A stretch of DNA of 24,301 nt from an uncultured Oscillospiraceae bacterium (GCA_900763675.1 CAAFLE010000090.1:1-24301); one strand, 5' to 3'. Counted from the first letter of the stretch, positions 13,351 through 22,847 are shown. The notes: generated from the sequence alone by a model not told the origin. Made by a program: numbers and translations.

Positions 13351-14466
13351 TTATTTTCGCGTGAAGTGTGCCAGTACATCAGGTAAGACACGGTCCAGCG
13401 CGTATTTTTCAACGCTATTCGCCGCTGCGGCGCCCATAGCCCGCCGCAGCGCGGCGTCCTCGCCGAGCGAGCGCACGGCAAGCGCGAACCCCGGCGCGTC
13501 GCCGAACGATACGAGCCGTCCCGCGCCGGTATCGCAGAGCAGATCCTCGTGACCCTTGACGGCGGTGAGAACGCACGGCAGCGCCATGTGCATCGCTTCC
13601 ATCACTGCGAACGGCAGACCCTCCGACCGGCTGGCGGACACGCAGATGTCCGCCGCGGCGAGAGCGCCGCGCACGTTTTGCAGCCGCCCCGGAAACCGGC
13701 AGCGCGGGGATATGCCGAGCGCGGCGGAAGCCGCTTTGCATTCCTCCAGCAGCGCCCCGTCGCCGGGAAGCAGGAGATAATAGCTCTCCGGCAGCCGGGC
13801 GAGCGCTTCCAAAAGCATCGTCTGGTTTTTCCGTTGGGAAAACTCCGCGGCGCACACGAGAACTACCGCGTCCTCCGGCAGAGAGTACGCCTTTCGCGCC
13901 GCGGCGCGTTCGTCCGGCGCGGCGGGCGGAAACCGCGAGAAATCCACGCCCATGCCGGGGATAAAGAAAACGCGCCCACGGCAGAGCCGGTGCTTTTCGG
14001 CGATTTTCTCATCGCAGCGGTTCATCACGAGAATGTCGTCCGTTACCGGCGCGGTCAGCTTCTCCGCCGCGAGCAGAACGGTCCGCCGCAGCGGCGGGGA
14101 ATCGCCGTCGAAGAGATACCCATGCACCGTGTTGACGACGCGGGTATGCTTTTTCCCCGCGAGCAGAACGCCGAGCCGGGTGAAAAACGCCGCAAGCGAG
14201 GTGTGCGTCACGACCACATCGTACCGGTTGGTGCGAATGTCCCGCGCCAGCAGCGAGGCGGCGCGGAAATTGTTCGGCGAGACAAAGCTCTTGGTAAACG
14301 GCACGGAGAGAAAGCGCACGTCTCCCAGCCCTTCGCCGCTGCCGTTCGCCGCGGCGGTCACGTCCCACCCGGCACGGCGCAGCGCCGCGAGATACGGCAG
14401 ATGGAAGCTCCGCAGATGAGCGCTGCTTGAAGCGGCGTATAGAATTTTCGGTGCACAGCGATCCAT
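13351..14466 (-). CDS. GT4-family glycosyltransferase
   Basis: Length is 371 aa. Two Rossmann-like halves are visible. The N-terminal half starts KILYAASSSAHLRSFHLPYL and contains VVVTHTSLAAFFTRLG and VVNTVHGYLFDGD. The C-terminal half has the donor-site motif SRSEGLPFAVMEAM (E-x7-E) followed by GHEDLL and a Gly-rich stretch. Such retaining GT-B enzymes transfer a sugar from a nucleotide donor onto a lipid-linked or cell-surface glycan intermediate, on the cytosolic side of the membrane. GGAGGGT precedes the ATG. It diverges from the gene for the initiating sugar transferase, so both probably serve the same exopolysaccharide or cell-wall glycan. The sugar specificity cannot be read. Confidence 0.9.
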   Translation of the reverse strand: MDRCAPKILYAASSSAHLRSFHLPYLAALRRAGWDVTAAANGSGEGLGDVRFLSVPFTKSFVSPNNFRAASLLARDIRTNRYDVVVTHTSLAAFFTRLGVLLAGKKHTRVVNTVHGYLFDGDSPPLRRTVLLAAEKLTAPVTDDILVMNRCDEKIAEKHRLCRGRVFFIPGMGVDFSRFPPAAPDERAAARKAYSLPEDAVVLVCAAEFSQRKNQTMLLEALARLPESYYLLLPGDGALLEECKAASAALGISPRCRFPGRLQNVRGALAAADICVSASRSEGLPFAVMEAMHMALPCVLTAVKGHEDLLCDTGAGRLVSFGDAPGFALAVRSLGEDAALRRAMGAAAANSVEKYALDRVLPDVLAHFTRK

Positions 14467-14495
14467 GACACCCTCCGAAAAACGTTTCTGAACGG

Positions 14496-14504
14496 ATTAT
14501 AACA
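14496..14504 (-). promoter_or_regulatory. Extended -10 promoter of the glycosyltransferase gene
   Basis: On the minus strand TGT precedes a perfect TATAAT (14501-14496). The -35 region is weak (TTGTTT at 16-base spacing). The start would be near 14489, about 22 bases before the ATG. Confidence 0.65.
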
Positions 14505-14531
14505 GAAACCGTGGAAGAAACAAACCATTTG

Positions 14532-14540
14532 TGGTAAAAT
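14532..14540 (+). promoter_or_regulatory. Extended -10 promoter of the sugar transferase gene
   Basis: TGG followed by TAAAAT (14535-14540) forms an extended -10 with no clear -35. It diverges from the glycosyltransferase promoter only about 30 bases away. The start would be near 14547, giving a leader of about 45-80 bases depending on the start codon. Confidence 0.5.
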
Positions 14541-14625
14541 AAAAAGCGTGTTCCGTGCGCGAACCGCACGGCGCGGCAAAACGTCTGAAAATATGACAAA
14601 TACTTCCTGTTCGGCGGATGATGCA

Positions 14626-16005
<1,380 letters not shown>

Positions 16006-16016
16006 GAGAAAACGCG

Positions 16017-16577
16017 ATGGATACACCCGATACCGGCGTGCGCGTGCGGCAGCTCACCGGCTCGCTGCCGATGAGCGAGATGCAGCGCACCTACATAGAC
16101 ATCGAAAAATTCCTCGGCTTTTGCGCCGCGTGTCCGCGGTACGGACAGACGTGGTCGTGTCCGCCGTACGATTTTGACCCGGCGGACGTATGGAACGCCT
16201 ATAATGCGGTGCGTCTGTACGCCGTGCAGGTGTTCCCGGAGAGCGAGCGGGCAAAAGCCGCGGCGCTTGCCGACGCCGAGGTGTTCCTCTTTCCGTACCG
16301 GAAATCGCTCGACGCGCTGCTTGAGAGCGCCGAGCGGGAAACGCCCGGCTCGCTCCGGCTCGACGCCGGACGCTGCTGCGTGTGCGAAACGTGCGCCCGG
16401 CGAAAGGAAAAGCCCTGCCGGTTCCCGGAAAAGCTCCGGTACTCGCTCGAATCGCTCGGCGGAAATGTCAGCGCTCTGGCGGCGGACAAGCTCGGAGCGC
16501 CGGTTTTGTGGGGCAGCCGGGAAGCGCCGCCGGAATACTTCGTGCTGGTCGGCGCGGTACTGACAAAGGAGGAATGA
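16017..16577 (+). CDS. DUF2284 predicted metal-binding protein
   Basis: Length is 186 aa. It shows the family's paired Cys motifs: FCAACPRYGQTWSCPPYDFD near residues 40-58, and RCCVCETCARRKEKPCRFP near 120-138. These suggest a zinc or iron-sulfur site. The function of the family is not known. AGGAG lies eight bases before the ATG, and the start follows the sugar transferase stop by 11 bases. The next gene begins three bases after its stop, so the three genes form one operon. Confidence 0.85.
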   Translation: MDTPDTGVRVRQLTGSLPMSEMQRTYIDIEKFLGFCAACPRYGQTWSCPPYDFDPADVWNAYNAVRLYAVQVFPESERAKAAALADAEVFLFPYRKSLDALLESAERETPGSLRLDAGRCCVCETCARRKEKPCRFPEKLRYSLESLGGNVSALAADKLGAPVLWGSREAPPEYFVLVGAVLTKEE

Positions 16578-16580
16578 ATC

Positions 16581-17246
16581 ATGCTGGACCGGCTGTTTCA
16601 GACGTTTGACTCCGTTGTCGTGCTGGACACGGAGACGACCGGCGTAAAATGCAAAACCGACGAGATCATTGAGCTGGGCTTTCTGCGGCTCGACCGGAGC
16701 GGCGCACGCACGGAGGAGGATTATCTCATCCGGCTCTCGCCGGGGCGGCGTATCCCGCCGGAGATCACGCGCCTGACCGGCATCCGCGAGGATATGCTCG
16801 CTGCCGACGGCGTGGAAAAAAGCGCCGCCGCCGAGGCGTTCGTCCGCTCGCTCGCCGGAGAAGCGCCGCTCGTGTGCGCGTACAACGCGCAGTTTGACCT
16901 TTGCTTTCTCTATTACTTTCTGTACCGGCTCGGCTGTGCCGGCGTACTGAAAAAGGCGCGGTTTCTGGACATTCTGGCGATCTACAAGGACCGGCAGGAC
17001 TATCCGCATAAGCTCGCCGACGCCGTGGCGAAATACGGCGTGGAGGGGGAGAACACCCACCGCGCCGTGGACGACGCCTCCGCCGCGCTTGAGGTGCTGC
17101 TTGCGATGGAGCGGGAGCGGGATGACATCGGGCAATACATAAACCTTTTCGGCTACAACCCGCGCTACGGCGTGCCGAAGCCGCAGATCGGCTCGATCCG
17201 CTACGAGCCGCAGCCCTTCCAGCGGCAGAAGCTGCTCTATGAATGA
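16581..17246 (+). CDS. DnaQ-like DEDDh 3'-5' exonuclease
   Basis: Length is 221 aa. The exonuclease motifs are complete: VVLDTETTG (Exo I, DxE), CAYNAQFDLCFL (Exo II) and THRAVDDASAALEVL (Exo IIIh, His and Asp). It is a stand-alone epsilon-like nuclease without a polymerase or UvrC-like domain, so it may act in proofreading, repair or RNA trimming. AGGAGGAA overlaps the end of the preceding DUF2284 gene, which supports coupled translation. The C-terminus beyond residue 175 (NLFGYNPRYGVPKPQIGSIR) lies outside the nuclease core and is not recognised. Confidence 0.9.
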   Translation: MLDRLFQTFDSVVVLDTETTGVKCKTDEIIELGFLRLDRSGARTEEDYLIRLSPGRRIPPEITRLTGIREDMLAADGVEKSAAAEAFVRSLAGEAPLVCAYNAQFDLCFLYYFLYRLGCAGVLKKARFLDILAIYKDRQDYPHKLADAVAKYGVEGENTHRAVDDASAALEVLLAMERERDDIGQYINLFGYNPRYGVPKPQIGSIRYEPQPFQRQKLLYE

Positions 17247-17286
17247 AAAAGAAATGCGCCCCCGCGGGATTCTCCCGCGGGGGCGC
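17246..17286 (-). terminator. Intrinsic terminator of the ECF sigma operon
   Basis: A perfect 14-bp GC stem (17256-17269 with 17273-17286) has a 3-nt loop. On the minus strand it is followed by ATTTCTTTTTC, so it ends the leftward sigma/partner operon. It also blocks readthrough from the rightward exonuclease gene. Confidence 0.85.
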
Positions 17287-17301
17287 GTTGCTGTATTCCC
17301 T

Positions 17302-18210
17302 TTATCCGAGCTTTGCGAAATCGAACAGCTCCGCGAACGTTTCAAGATCGGCGCGGCTGATCGGCTCCGGCATGAAGAGACTGTTGCCCTCCGTGCCGCC
17401 GAGCAGATTGATCGCCACGAACGCCATGGGCTGGTCGGACATCACGACGCAGCGGTTCGGACCGAGCGAGAGCTGCACCTCGTCGCCGCGGGAGGTCGTG
17501 TAGATCCACTCCTCATAATCCTCGGCGTTGCCGATGTTGAGCGTCACTTCGGAGAACGCCCCCTTGACATAGCGCCCGAGCTGGTATTCGTAGCACTTGC
17601 CGGAAACGCTCGTGCCGTATGCCTGGAACGATCCGTCCTCATAGAGATAGCCGCTCACGGCGGTGCAGCCGGTAAGGAACGGCTCGGCGCCGAGCAGCGT
17701 GTAGAGCGTCGACTCGCTGTCAAAATCCGTAACGGAGCTGTGCAGCCGAAGGTTGTACTTGCGGGTGATCGTGTCCAGCTCGTTTGCCATATCCTGCGTC
17801 GAGACGGAGTAGAGCGCATATTTGTCCGAGGCGCAGCCGGCGCTGGCCTCGCCCGGCGTATAGGAGGCAAGAAAGTCCATCCACTCGGCGTTCGCCTTGA
17901 ACTCGGGGCTTTCCGGCACGCCCTGCAGCGCGATGACCGTGCTGTCCGCCGCCGGCTCCGCCGTCGCGGAGACCGCAGCGGGAGAGGCGTTCGGATCGGC
18001 GACGGTGAGGCTCTTCAGTCCGAAGAAATCGGTGGCAAGCGCCGTACCGCCAAGGACCGCGACGAGCAGCGCCGCCGCCACAAGAGCGCCGGTGCCGAAC
18101 CGGAAACGCCGGATCTTCGGCTTTTCCTCCAACGCGGACAGAGTTTCCTTCATCCGTGCCTCAAACGATGCGGGAACCTCATCAAATATGTTGTCCCAGG
18201 AATCCCTCAT
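17302..18210 (-). CDS. Putative anti-sigma membrane protein
   Basis: Length is 302 aa. The cytosolic N-terminus of about 38 residues (containing NIFDEVPASFEARMKETL) is followed by one transmembrane helix (about 39-61, GTGALVAAALLVAVLGGTAL) and a 240-residue extracytoplasmic domain with several Cys. No zinc-binding HxxxCxxC anti-sigma motif is seen. Its ATG overlaps the sigma factor's TGA (ATGA), the usual arrangement for an ECF sigma factor and its membrane regulator. The outer domain would sense an envelope signal and the inner part would hold the sigma factor. The role is inferred mainly from the pairing. Confidence 0.7.
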   Translation of the reverse strand: MRDSWDNIFDEVPASFEARMKETLSALEEKPKIRRFRFGTGALVAAALLVAVLGGTALATDFFGLKSLTVADPNASPAAVSATAEPAADSTVIALQGVPESPEFKANAEWMDFLASYTPGEASAGCASDKYALYSVSTQDMANELDTITRKYNLRLHSSVTDFDSESTLYTLLGAEPFLTGCTAVSGYLYEDGSFQAYGTSVSGKCYEYQLGRYVKGAFSEVTLNIGNAEDYEEWIYTTSRGDEVQLSLGPNRCVVMSDQPMAFVAINLLGGTEGNSLFMPEPISRADLETFAELFDFAKLG

Positions 18211-18677
18211 ACCGGCACCTCCTCACCAAGAACTACGCGGAGCCGTCCGCGCCCGGCAAACAGCCGGGATTTGACCGTACCCTCGGGGATCTGCAAAATA
18301 CGGGATATTTCCTTTATGCTGAATCCCTCCACGTAAAAGAGGAGGATCGGCATACGGTAAATGTCGTCCAAGCCCATCACGGCGTCGCGCAGCTCGCGGT
18401 CGCCGCTCTCGGGGGCGATTGCCTCCGGCATCTCATCGAGCAAAACGATCTTGCTGCCGCGGCGGCAGATGTCGTAGCACTCGTTGATGAGAATGCGCGT
18501 TACCCAGGCGCGGAACGCGCCCTCGCTCTTGAGCGAATCACGCTTTTCCCACGCCTTGCATATGCACTCCTGTACCGCGTCCTCCCGGTCCGCCTCGCTG
18601 CGGAGAATGCCGCAGGCAACGTGGTAGAGCGTTTTTTTCATGTCCATGATCCGGACGGTAAACTCTTCGGCTGTCAT
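18207..18677 (-). CDS. ECF-type RNA polymerase sigma factor
   Basis: Length is 156 aa from ATG 18677. Region 2 is at about 12-75 (SEADREDAVQECICKAWEKR). Region 4 is at about 105-150, with the helix-turn-helix FSIKEISRILQIPEGTVKSR. The size and two-domain form are typical of ECF sigma factors that direct RNA polymerase to envelope-stress promoters. GAGAG lies upstream of the ATG; an earlier in-frame start at 18758 has no better site. A small leader hairpin (CTTTCT/AGAAAG, 18707-18722) lies in the upstream region. A short dyad AACAT-TTTC-ATGTT (18779-18792) could be an operator or part of an autoregulated promoter, but I see no clear consensus there. Confidence 0.9.
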   Translation of the reverse strand: MTAEEFTVRIMDMKKTLYHVACGILRSEADREDAVQECICKAWEKRDSLKSEGAFRAWVTRILINECYDICRRGSKIVLLDEMPEAIAPESGDRELRDAVMGLDDIYRMPILLFYVEGFSIKEISRILQIPEGTVKSRLFAGRGRLRVVLGEEVPV

Positions 18678-18837
18678 ACGCAAACTCTCTCTAAAAGGCC
18701 TGCCGCCTTTCTGTAAAGAAAGACGGTTTTTCCCAACACGCGGTTCAGTAAAAAGCAAAAAAATTTTAAGATTATTTGAACATTTTCATGTTACCACATT
18801 CCCCGCGCGGAATCCACAGGAAAAATTAAACAAGGGC

Positions 18838-18870
18838 TTGACAAAACTGTATGAGTGTAGTAGTGTACTA
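18838..18870 (+). promoter_or_regulatory. Promoter and possible GntR operator of the ABC operon
   Basis: A perfect TTGACA (18838-18843) is followed after 17 bases by TAGTGT, a weak -10. The -10 overlaps TAGT-GT-ACTA (18861-18870) and a direct repeat AGTGTA-N2-AGTGTA (18854-18867). A symmetric or repeated element on the -10 fits autorepression by the downstream YtrA-type regulator. The operator is inferred. Confidence 0.55.
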
Positions 18871-18906
18871 ATAGCTTAATACAGCAATACAACAAGGAGG
18901 GCTGGC

Positions 18907-19278
18907 ATGGACTTTGCGATTCAGGGCTCGCGGCCGATCTGGCAGCAGCTCACGGAGCAGCTGGCGCGGCGGATCATCACGGGCGCGTATCCGCTGGGGG
19001 CGCGCTTTCCCGCGGTGCGGGAGCTGGCGGCGGAGGCGGGCGTCAACCCGAACACGATGCAGCGCGCGATCACGCAGCTCGAAACGCTCGGCCTCGTCAC
19101 AACGAACCGGACGCTGGGCCGCACCGTGACGGAAAACGCCGGGGCGCTCGAGGAGATGCGGCGGCGGCTGGCCGTGGAATGCACGGAAAACTTTTTCAAG
19201 GAAATGGGAGCGCTGGGCTATTCCCGCGGCGAGGCCGCGGATATGGCGCAGGCGGAAAGGGAAAAGAATGATGAATGA
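18907..19278 (+). CDS. GntR-family regulator, YtrA subfamily
   Basis: Length is 123 aa. The N-terminal winged helix (residues about 10-72; WQQLTEQLARRIITGAYPLG, then FPAVRELAAEAGVNPNTMQR) is the GntR DNA-binding domain. A short helical C-terminus of about 50 residues replaces the usual ligand domain, as in YtrA proteins. These regulators repress adjacent ABC exporter operons and often respond to cell-envelope antibiotics. AAGGAGG lies upstream of the ATG. The coding sequence overlaps the ATPase gene by 11 bases. Autoregulation through the site at 18861-18870 is likely. Confidence 0.93.
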   Translation: MDFAIQGSRPIWQQLTEQLARRIITGAYPLGARFPAVRELAAEAGVNPNTMQRAITQLETLGLVTTNRTLGRTVTENAGALEEMRRRLAVECTENFFKEMGALGYSRGEAADMAQAEREKNDE

Positions 19279-20008
19279 AGAACTGGTAAAATGCACCGGG
19301 CTGTGCCGGAGCTTTGAAGCGGTGCAGGCGCTGCGCGGCGTTGATCTGAGCCTTACATCCGGCAAGATCGTCGGTCTGCTCGGCCCGAACGGCTCGGGCA
19401 AGACGACGCTTATTAAGATCCTCAACGGCCTTCTTCAGCCGACGGCGGGCGAGGCGCGCGTTGCGGGTCTCCTGCCCGGCGTAGAGACGAAGGCGATCAC
19501 GAGCTATCTGCCCGACCGGGGATATTTCCCCGACTGGATGCGTGTCGGCGATATGATCGATATGTTCTCGGACTTCTATGCCGACTTTGACCGCACCAAG
19601 GCGGAGGAAATGTGCCGCGTGCTCGGTCTGGAAGCAGGCAGAAGGATCAAAACGCTCTCGAAGGGCACGCGCGAAAAGATGCAGCTCATGCTCGTCATGT
19701 CCCGCCGCGCGCGGCTCTATCTGCTCGATGAGCCGATCGCGGGCGTCGATCCGGCGGCGCGCGAGTTTATTCTGCGCACGATCCTGACGAATTATAACGA
19801 AAACGGTACGGTACTCATTTCGACGCACCTGATCCTCGATGTGGAACAGGTGCTCGACGAGGCGGTGTTCCTCCAGCAGGGACAGGTCGTTCTGCACGAG
19901 AGCACCGACAGCATCCGCGAGCGCACCGGCGGCAGCGTGGACGAGCTGTTCCGCAATATGTTCCGCGCGCCGGTCATGGGGAATGGAGGGGAATACAATG
20001 CTTGGTAA
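19268..20008 (+). CDS. ABC transporter ATP-binding protein
   Basis: Length is 246 aa. It has Walker A GPNGSGKTTL, the signature LSKGTREK, Walker B LYLLDEPIAGVDP and the H-loop STH. It is a cytosolic ATPase that would pair with the next gene's membrane protein in an exporter of the YtrB/BcrA type. It starts inside the end of the GntR gene, and its end overlaps the permease start by 11 bases, giving tight translational coupling. A second in-frame ATG directly follows the first, so the start may be one codon later. The substrate is unknown. Confidence 0.94.
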   Translation: MMNEELVKCTGLCRSFEAVQALRGVDLSLTSGKIVGLLGPNGSGKTTLIKILNGLLQPTAGEARVAGLLPGVETKAITSYLPDRGYFPDWMRVGDMIDMFSDFYADFDRTKAEEMCRVLGLEAGRRIKTLSKGTREKMQLMLVMSRRARLYLLDEPIAGVDPAAREFILRTILTNYNENGTVLISTHLILDVEQVLDEAVFLQQGQVVLHESTDSIRERTGGSVDELFRNMFRAPVMGNGGEYNAW

Positions 20009-20849
20009 ACTGATGAAATACGATCTGCGCTCCGGTATCCGCACGTTTTCGCTGATCTGGATCGGCCTGGCGCTGCTCGGCGCGATCAACGGCCTTACGA
20101 TCCGCTTCGTGCTCGCGGGTGATACTCAGAGTGGGCTCGTGAGCTTCGTTTTCGGTGTCCTGCCGATGATCCTTCTTGTGGCTCTCTATGTGGCGATGGG
20201 TATTTTTGTCCTCGTTTTTATCATCGACCGGTTTTATAAGGGGCTTCTCGGAAACGAGGGGTATCTCATGTTCACGCTGCCCGTGACGAGCACGGCGCAC
20301 ATCGCCTCCAAAGCGCTCACGAGCATGATCTTCTCCGTGGCGAGCGCCATTGTCGCGCTGCTGAGCGGGGTGCTTTTGATGGCTGTGCTCACGCCGCTCA
20401 ACTTCAGCGACGTTGCGCAGGCGTTCCAGGAAGCGGGCCGCTATCTGCGCGTAAACCCGCTGCCTGCCGGAACGGGCTGGGTCGTCGCGGAGTTCATCGT
20501 GTACACGCTCATCGCGGCGGCGGTTTCGATCCTGCAAATTTACACCGCCATCTCGATCGGTCATCTCGGCAAGAAGAACCGCGGATGGTTTGCGCTGCTT
20601 GCCTATGTCGGCATCAGCATCGCCTTCAGCATTATTATGAATGGGTGCATGTCGCTCCTCCAGTCCGATGCATTTCCCAATGTGCTGTTGAACTGGGAGT
20701 TCTGCTTGGACGATACCGGCTGGCATGTTCAGGGCGTCGGCATGATGGCCTCCACGATCGGCATCGGCATTGGTCTGGAACTACTCAAGGGCACGGGCTT
20801 CTTCTTCGCCACCCGCGCCATCCTCAGCAAGCGCCTCAATCTCGAATAA
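19998..20849 (+). CDS. ABC transporter permease
   Basis: Length is 283 aa with about six hydrophobic segments; it starts MLGKLMKYDLRSGIRTFSLI, with the short cytosolic MKYDL-type lead common in ABC-2-like clostridial permeases. GGAGGGG lies before the ATG. It forms the membrane half of the exporter with the preceding ATPase. The motif EGYLMFTLPVTS in the second third is typical of YtrA-linked permeases that resemble bacteriocin or bacitracin exporters. The substrate is unknown. The gene ends just before an intrinsic terminator. Confidence 0.85.
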   Translation: MLGKLMKYDLRSGIRTFSLIWIGLALLGAINGLTIRFVLAGDTQSGLVSFVFGVLPMILLVALYVAMGIFVLVFIIDRFYKGLLGNEGYLMFTLPVTSTAHIASKALTSMIFSVASAIVALLSGVLLMAVLTPLNFSDVAQAFQEAGRYLRVNPLPAGTGWVVAEFIVYTLIAAAVSILQIYTAISIGHLGKKNRGWFALLAYVGISIAFSIIMNGCMSLLQSDAFPNVLLNWEFCLDDTGWHVQGVGMMASTIGIGIGLELLKGTGFFFATRAILSKRLNLE

Positions 20850-20854
20850 AGAAA

Positions 20855-20893
20855 AAACGATCCCGTCCGGAAAATTTCCTGACGGGATCGTTT
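20855..20893 (+). terminator. Intrinsic terminator after the ABC operon
   Basis: A perfect 13-bp stem (20855-20867 with 20881-20893) ends in TTT and starts with A residues, so it could work in both directions. The 13-base loop has a small internal dyad (GGAAA/TTTCC). It begins five bases after the permease stop. Confidence 0.85.
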
Positions 20894-20996
20894 GCGCGTA
20901 AAAACGCGGAAAACCGTAAAATCACGGTTGTATCACCGCGGTGCAAATGGAAGCGGTGGACGGCGGCCGGAACGTGCAGGCGTCAAAGAAACACAC

Positions 20997-21035
20997 AAAA
21001 ATCATCCCCGCCGGATAGAGTTTCCGGCGGGGATG
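20997..21035 (-). terminator. Intrinsic terminator after argR
   Basis: A perfect 13-bp stem (21003-21015 with 21023-21035) has a 7-nt loop and, on the minus strand, is followed by A and five T. It is placed 16 bases after the argR stop. The region from 20894 to 20996 holds no gene that I can see. Confidence 0.88.
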
Positions 21036-21051
21036 GTCGGTTATCCGGGAT

Positions 21052-21510
21052 TCACCCCATGAACAGGCTGCGGCCTTCGCGGGCGAGGGTTTCGGCGGCG
21101 GCGTTGTCGCGCATGGCAAGAAACACCGTGTCGTTGCCGGAAAGGGAGCCGACAAGCCCCGGCAGGGGAGCGATGCCGTCCACGGCGGTGCACACCGCAG
21201 GGGCGAGCCCCGGCAGCGTCTTGATGATGACGAGATTCTGGCAGGCATAAACGCCTGTCACGGTCTGGCGGAGATTTTCCTTGAGCCCCTGGCTCATCTC
21301 CGGCGCGGGCGCGACCTCCGCCGCAGCGTACCGGCTGGTGCCGTCCGCGCTGCGCTGCTTGACGAGACGGAGCTCGCGGATATCGCGCGAGAGCGTAGCC
21401 TGCGTGGTGTCAATGCCGCGCTTTTTCAGCTCGTCCATGAGCTGATTCTGCGTTTCAATGCTCTGCTCCGAAATGATTCGGAGAATGGTGCCCTGTCTTC
21501 CGGATTTCAT
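21052..21510 (-). CDS. argR: Arginine repressor ArgR/AhrC family
   Basis: Length is 152 aa. The N-terminal winged helix (residues 1-65) has the recognition segment TTQATLSRDIRELRLVK. The C-terminal part (about 80-152) is the arginine-binding, hexamer-forming domain. The ligand-site motif, usually GTIAGDDT, reads GSLSGNDT at 121-128: the first Asp is Asn126 while Asp127 is kept. That may change arginine affinity. The family represses biosynthesis genes and activates catabolism genes with arginine as corepressor. The ATG at 21510 overlaps the AraC-type gene's stop (ATGA), so the two regulators are translationally coupled. Which genes it controls here is not shown; no clear ARG box was identified by eye. 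Confidence 0.93.
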   Translation of the reverse strand: MKSGRQGTILRIISEQSIETQNQLMDELKKRGIDTTQATLSRDIRELRLVKQRSADGTSRYAAAEVAPAPEMSQGLKENLRQTVTGVYACQNLVIIKTLPGLAPAVCTAVDGIAPLPGLVGSLSGNDTVFLAMRDNAAAETLAREGRSLFMG

Positions 21511-22847
21511 TCTGTCGTCTCCTTTGCGGTTTCCGGTGCCCGGACGGGCACCGTGCGGCGGCGCGCGCCGCGGCCCTTTCCGTGCGTTTCGCTGCCGTCT
21601 GTGCGCTGAAGGGTTATGCGGTCGCGGAACTCCGTCGGCGTCATTTCCTTGAAGCGGTAGAAATTCATGTTGAACGTTTTGATGTTGCTGTAGCCGACGG
21701 CGACGGCAACGTCGATCACGAGATAGTCCGTCGATACGAGCATTTCGCACGCTTTATTGATGCGCGTGGAGTTGAGCAGCGTATCAAAGTTCATCTCGTT
21801 ATAATAGAGAAGCAGACGGTTCATTTCCGGCACCGACACGCCGAACTCGGCGGCGACGCTTGCGGCGGTGAGCCGTTCGGTCTCATAATTTTTGTAGATG
21901 TAGTCCGTCAGCGCAAAGGCGATCGCCTTGTCGGAGATGTTGAACTTGGTGACGGCCTTGGAATAGATCTTGCGGTATTGCATCGGCGTGATGCCGACGC
22001 GCTGCGCAAAGTGCTTGGATACGTGCGAGGCGTCCACAAAGCCGCAGAGCCCCGCGATCTCGTCGAGCGTGAGATCCGTATAGATGAGATAGTCCGACGC
22101 CTTCTCCACGCGGATGCTGCTCAGGAGCTTCGAGAACGTCGTGCCGGTCATGCCGGCGATCTGCTTGGAGAGCGCCGATTCCGAAAGAAAGAACGCCTCC
22201 GCGACCTGCGAGAGCGTGAGCTTTTCCGCGGAATGGGCGTAAATGTAGCTCAAGACCGACTGATCCTTGACGGTCTCCTTCCGCCCGGAGTCCAGCTCGC
22301 CGCGGTGCGACATGATATACCGGCGGTAAACGACCATCAGATCGATGAGCTTGTTGACCGTATAGAGCTGCGAAAACGGCTTGTCCGGCGGCTTGACGCG
22401 CGTGGATTCCACGCCGAGCTCCGCCTTGAGATGCTCCATGATGCCGTCCACGTACTCCGCCTGTACGCTGTCGAGATAGGCGACCGGCTCCACGGTGAGA
22501 AAGCGCAGGGGCTCGGCGGAAGCATCGCCCGAGCCGAGAACGCTCTTGAATACAGAGTTGAGATAGGAATAGTCGTATATGACCTTGATGAACTGGAGCG
22601 TTTCCGTCACTTCTACCGTGTCGGTGATCTTCCACGGCGTGATGGCGACGAGCGTGTTGGGCTGGAGGACGTACTCCTCGCCGTCAATGACGAGTTTTCC
22701 GCGGCCGCGCTTTACGTAAAGAAAGCGTGCCGCCTGATGGATGATCGCGCGGGTGGGCTTGTCGATCGCCTCGTAATCGAACGAGCAGATCACGGCGGGG
22801 TCGGACGCGGAGGCGCGGGCATCCTGGAGCATGGCTCGTCTGGGCAT
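21507..22847 (-). CDS. AraC-family regulator with two HTH domains
   Basis: Length is 446 aa. Residues about 30-90 resemble a cupin-like ligand domain (FLYVKRGRGKLVIDGEEYVL). The first AraC HTH domain lies at about 195-297 (LTLSQVAEAFFLSESALSKQ, then LTLDEIAGLCGFVDASHVSK and ITPMQYRK). A second, more diverged one lies at about 308-412 (TAASVAAEFGVSVPEMNR, then DVAVAVGYSNIKTFNMNF and MTPTEFRDR). Most AraC proteins have one. A basic tail (about 413-446) ends it. The ATG at 22847 is preceded by AGGA at 11 bases; a GTG at 22856 would be only two bases from AGGA. A weak promoter (TTGCGA-N17-TAAAAA) lies just upstream. It is followed by argR with a four-base overlap. Target and ligand are unknown; the neighbouring carrier gene is a candidate target. 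Confidence 0.9.
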   Translation of the reverse strand: MPRRAMLQDARASASDPAVICSFDYEAIDKPTRAIIHQAARFLYVKRGRGKLVIDGEEYVLQPNTLVAITPWKITDTVEVTETLQFIKVIYDYSYLNSVFKSVLGSGDASAEPLRFLTVEPVAYLDSVQAEYVDGIMEHLKAELGVESTRVKPPDKPFSQLYTVNKLIDLMVVYRRYIMSHRGELDSGRKETVKDQSVLSYIYAHSAEKLTLSQVAEAFFLSESALSKQIAGMTGTTFSKLLSSIRVEKASDYLIYTDLTLDEIAGLCGFVDASHVSKHFAQRVGITPMQYRKIYSKAVTKFNISDKAIAFALTDYIYKNYETERLTAASVAAEFGVSVPEMNRLLLYYNEMNFDTLLNSTRINKACEMLVSTDYLVIDVAVAVGYSNIKTFNMNFYRFKEMTPTEFRDRITLQRTDGSETHGKGRGARRRTVPVRAPETAKETTE

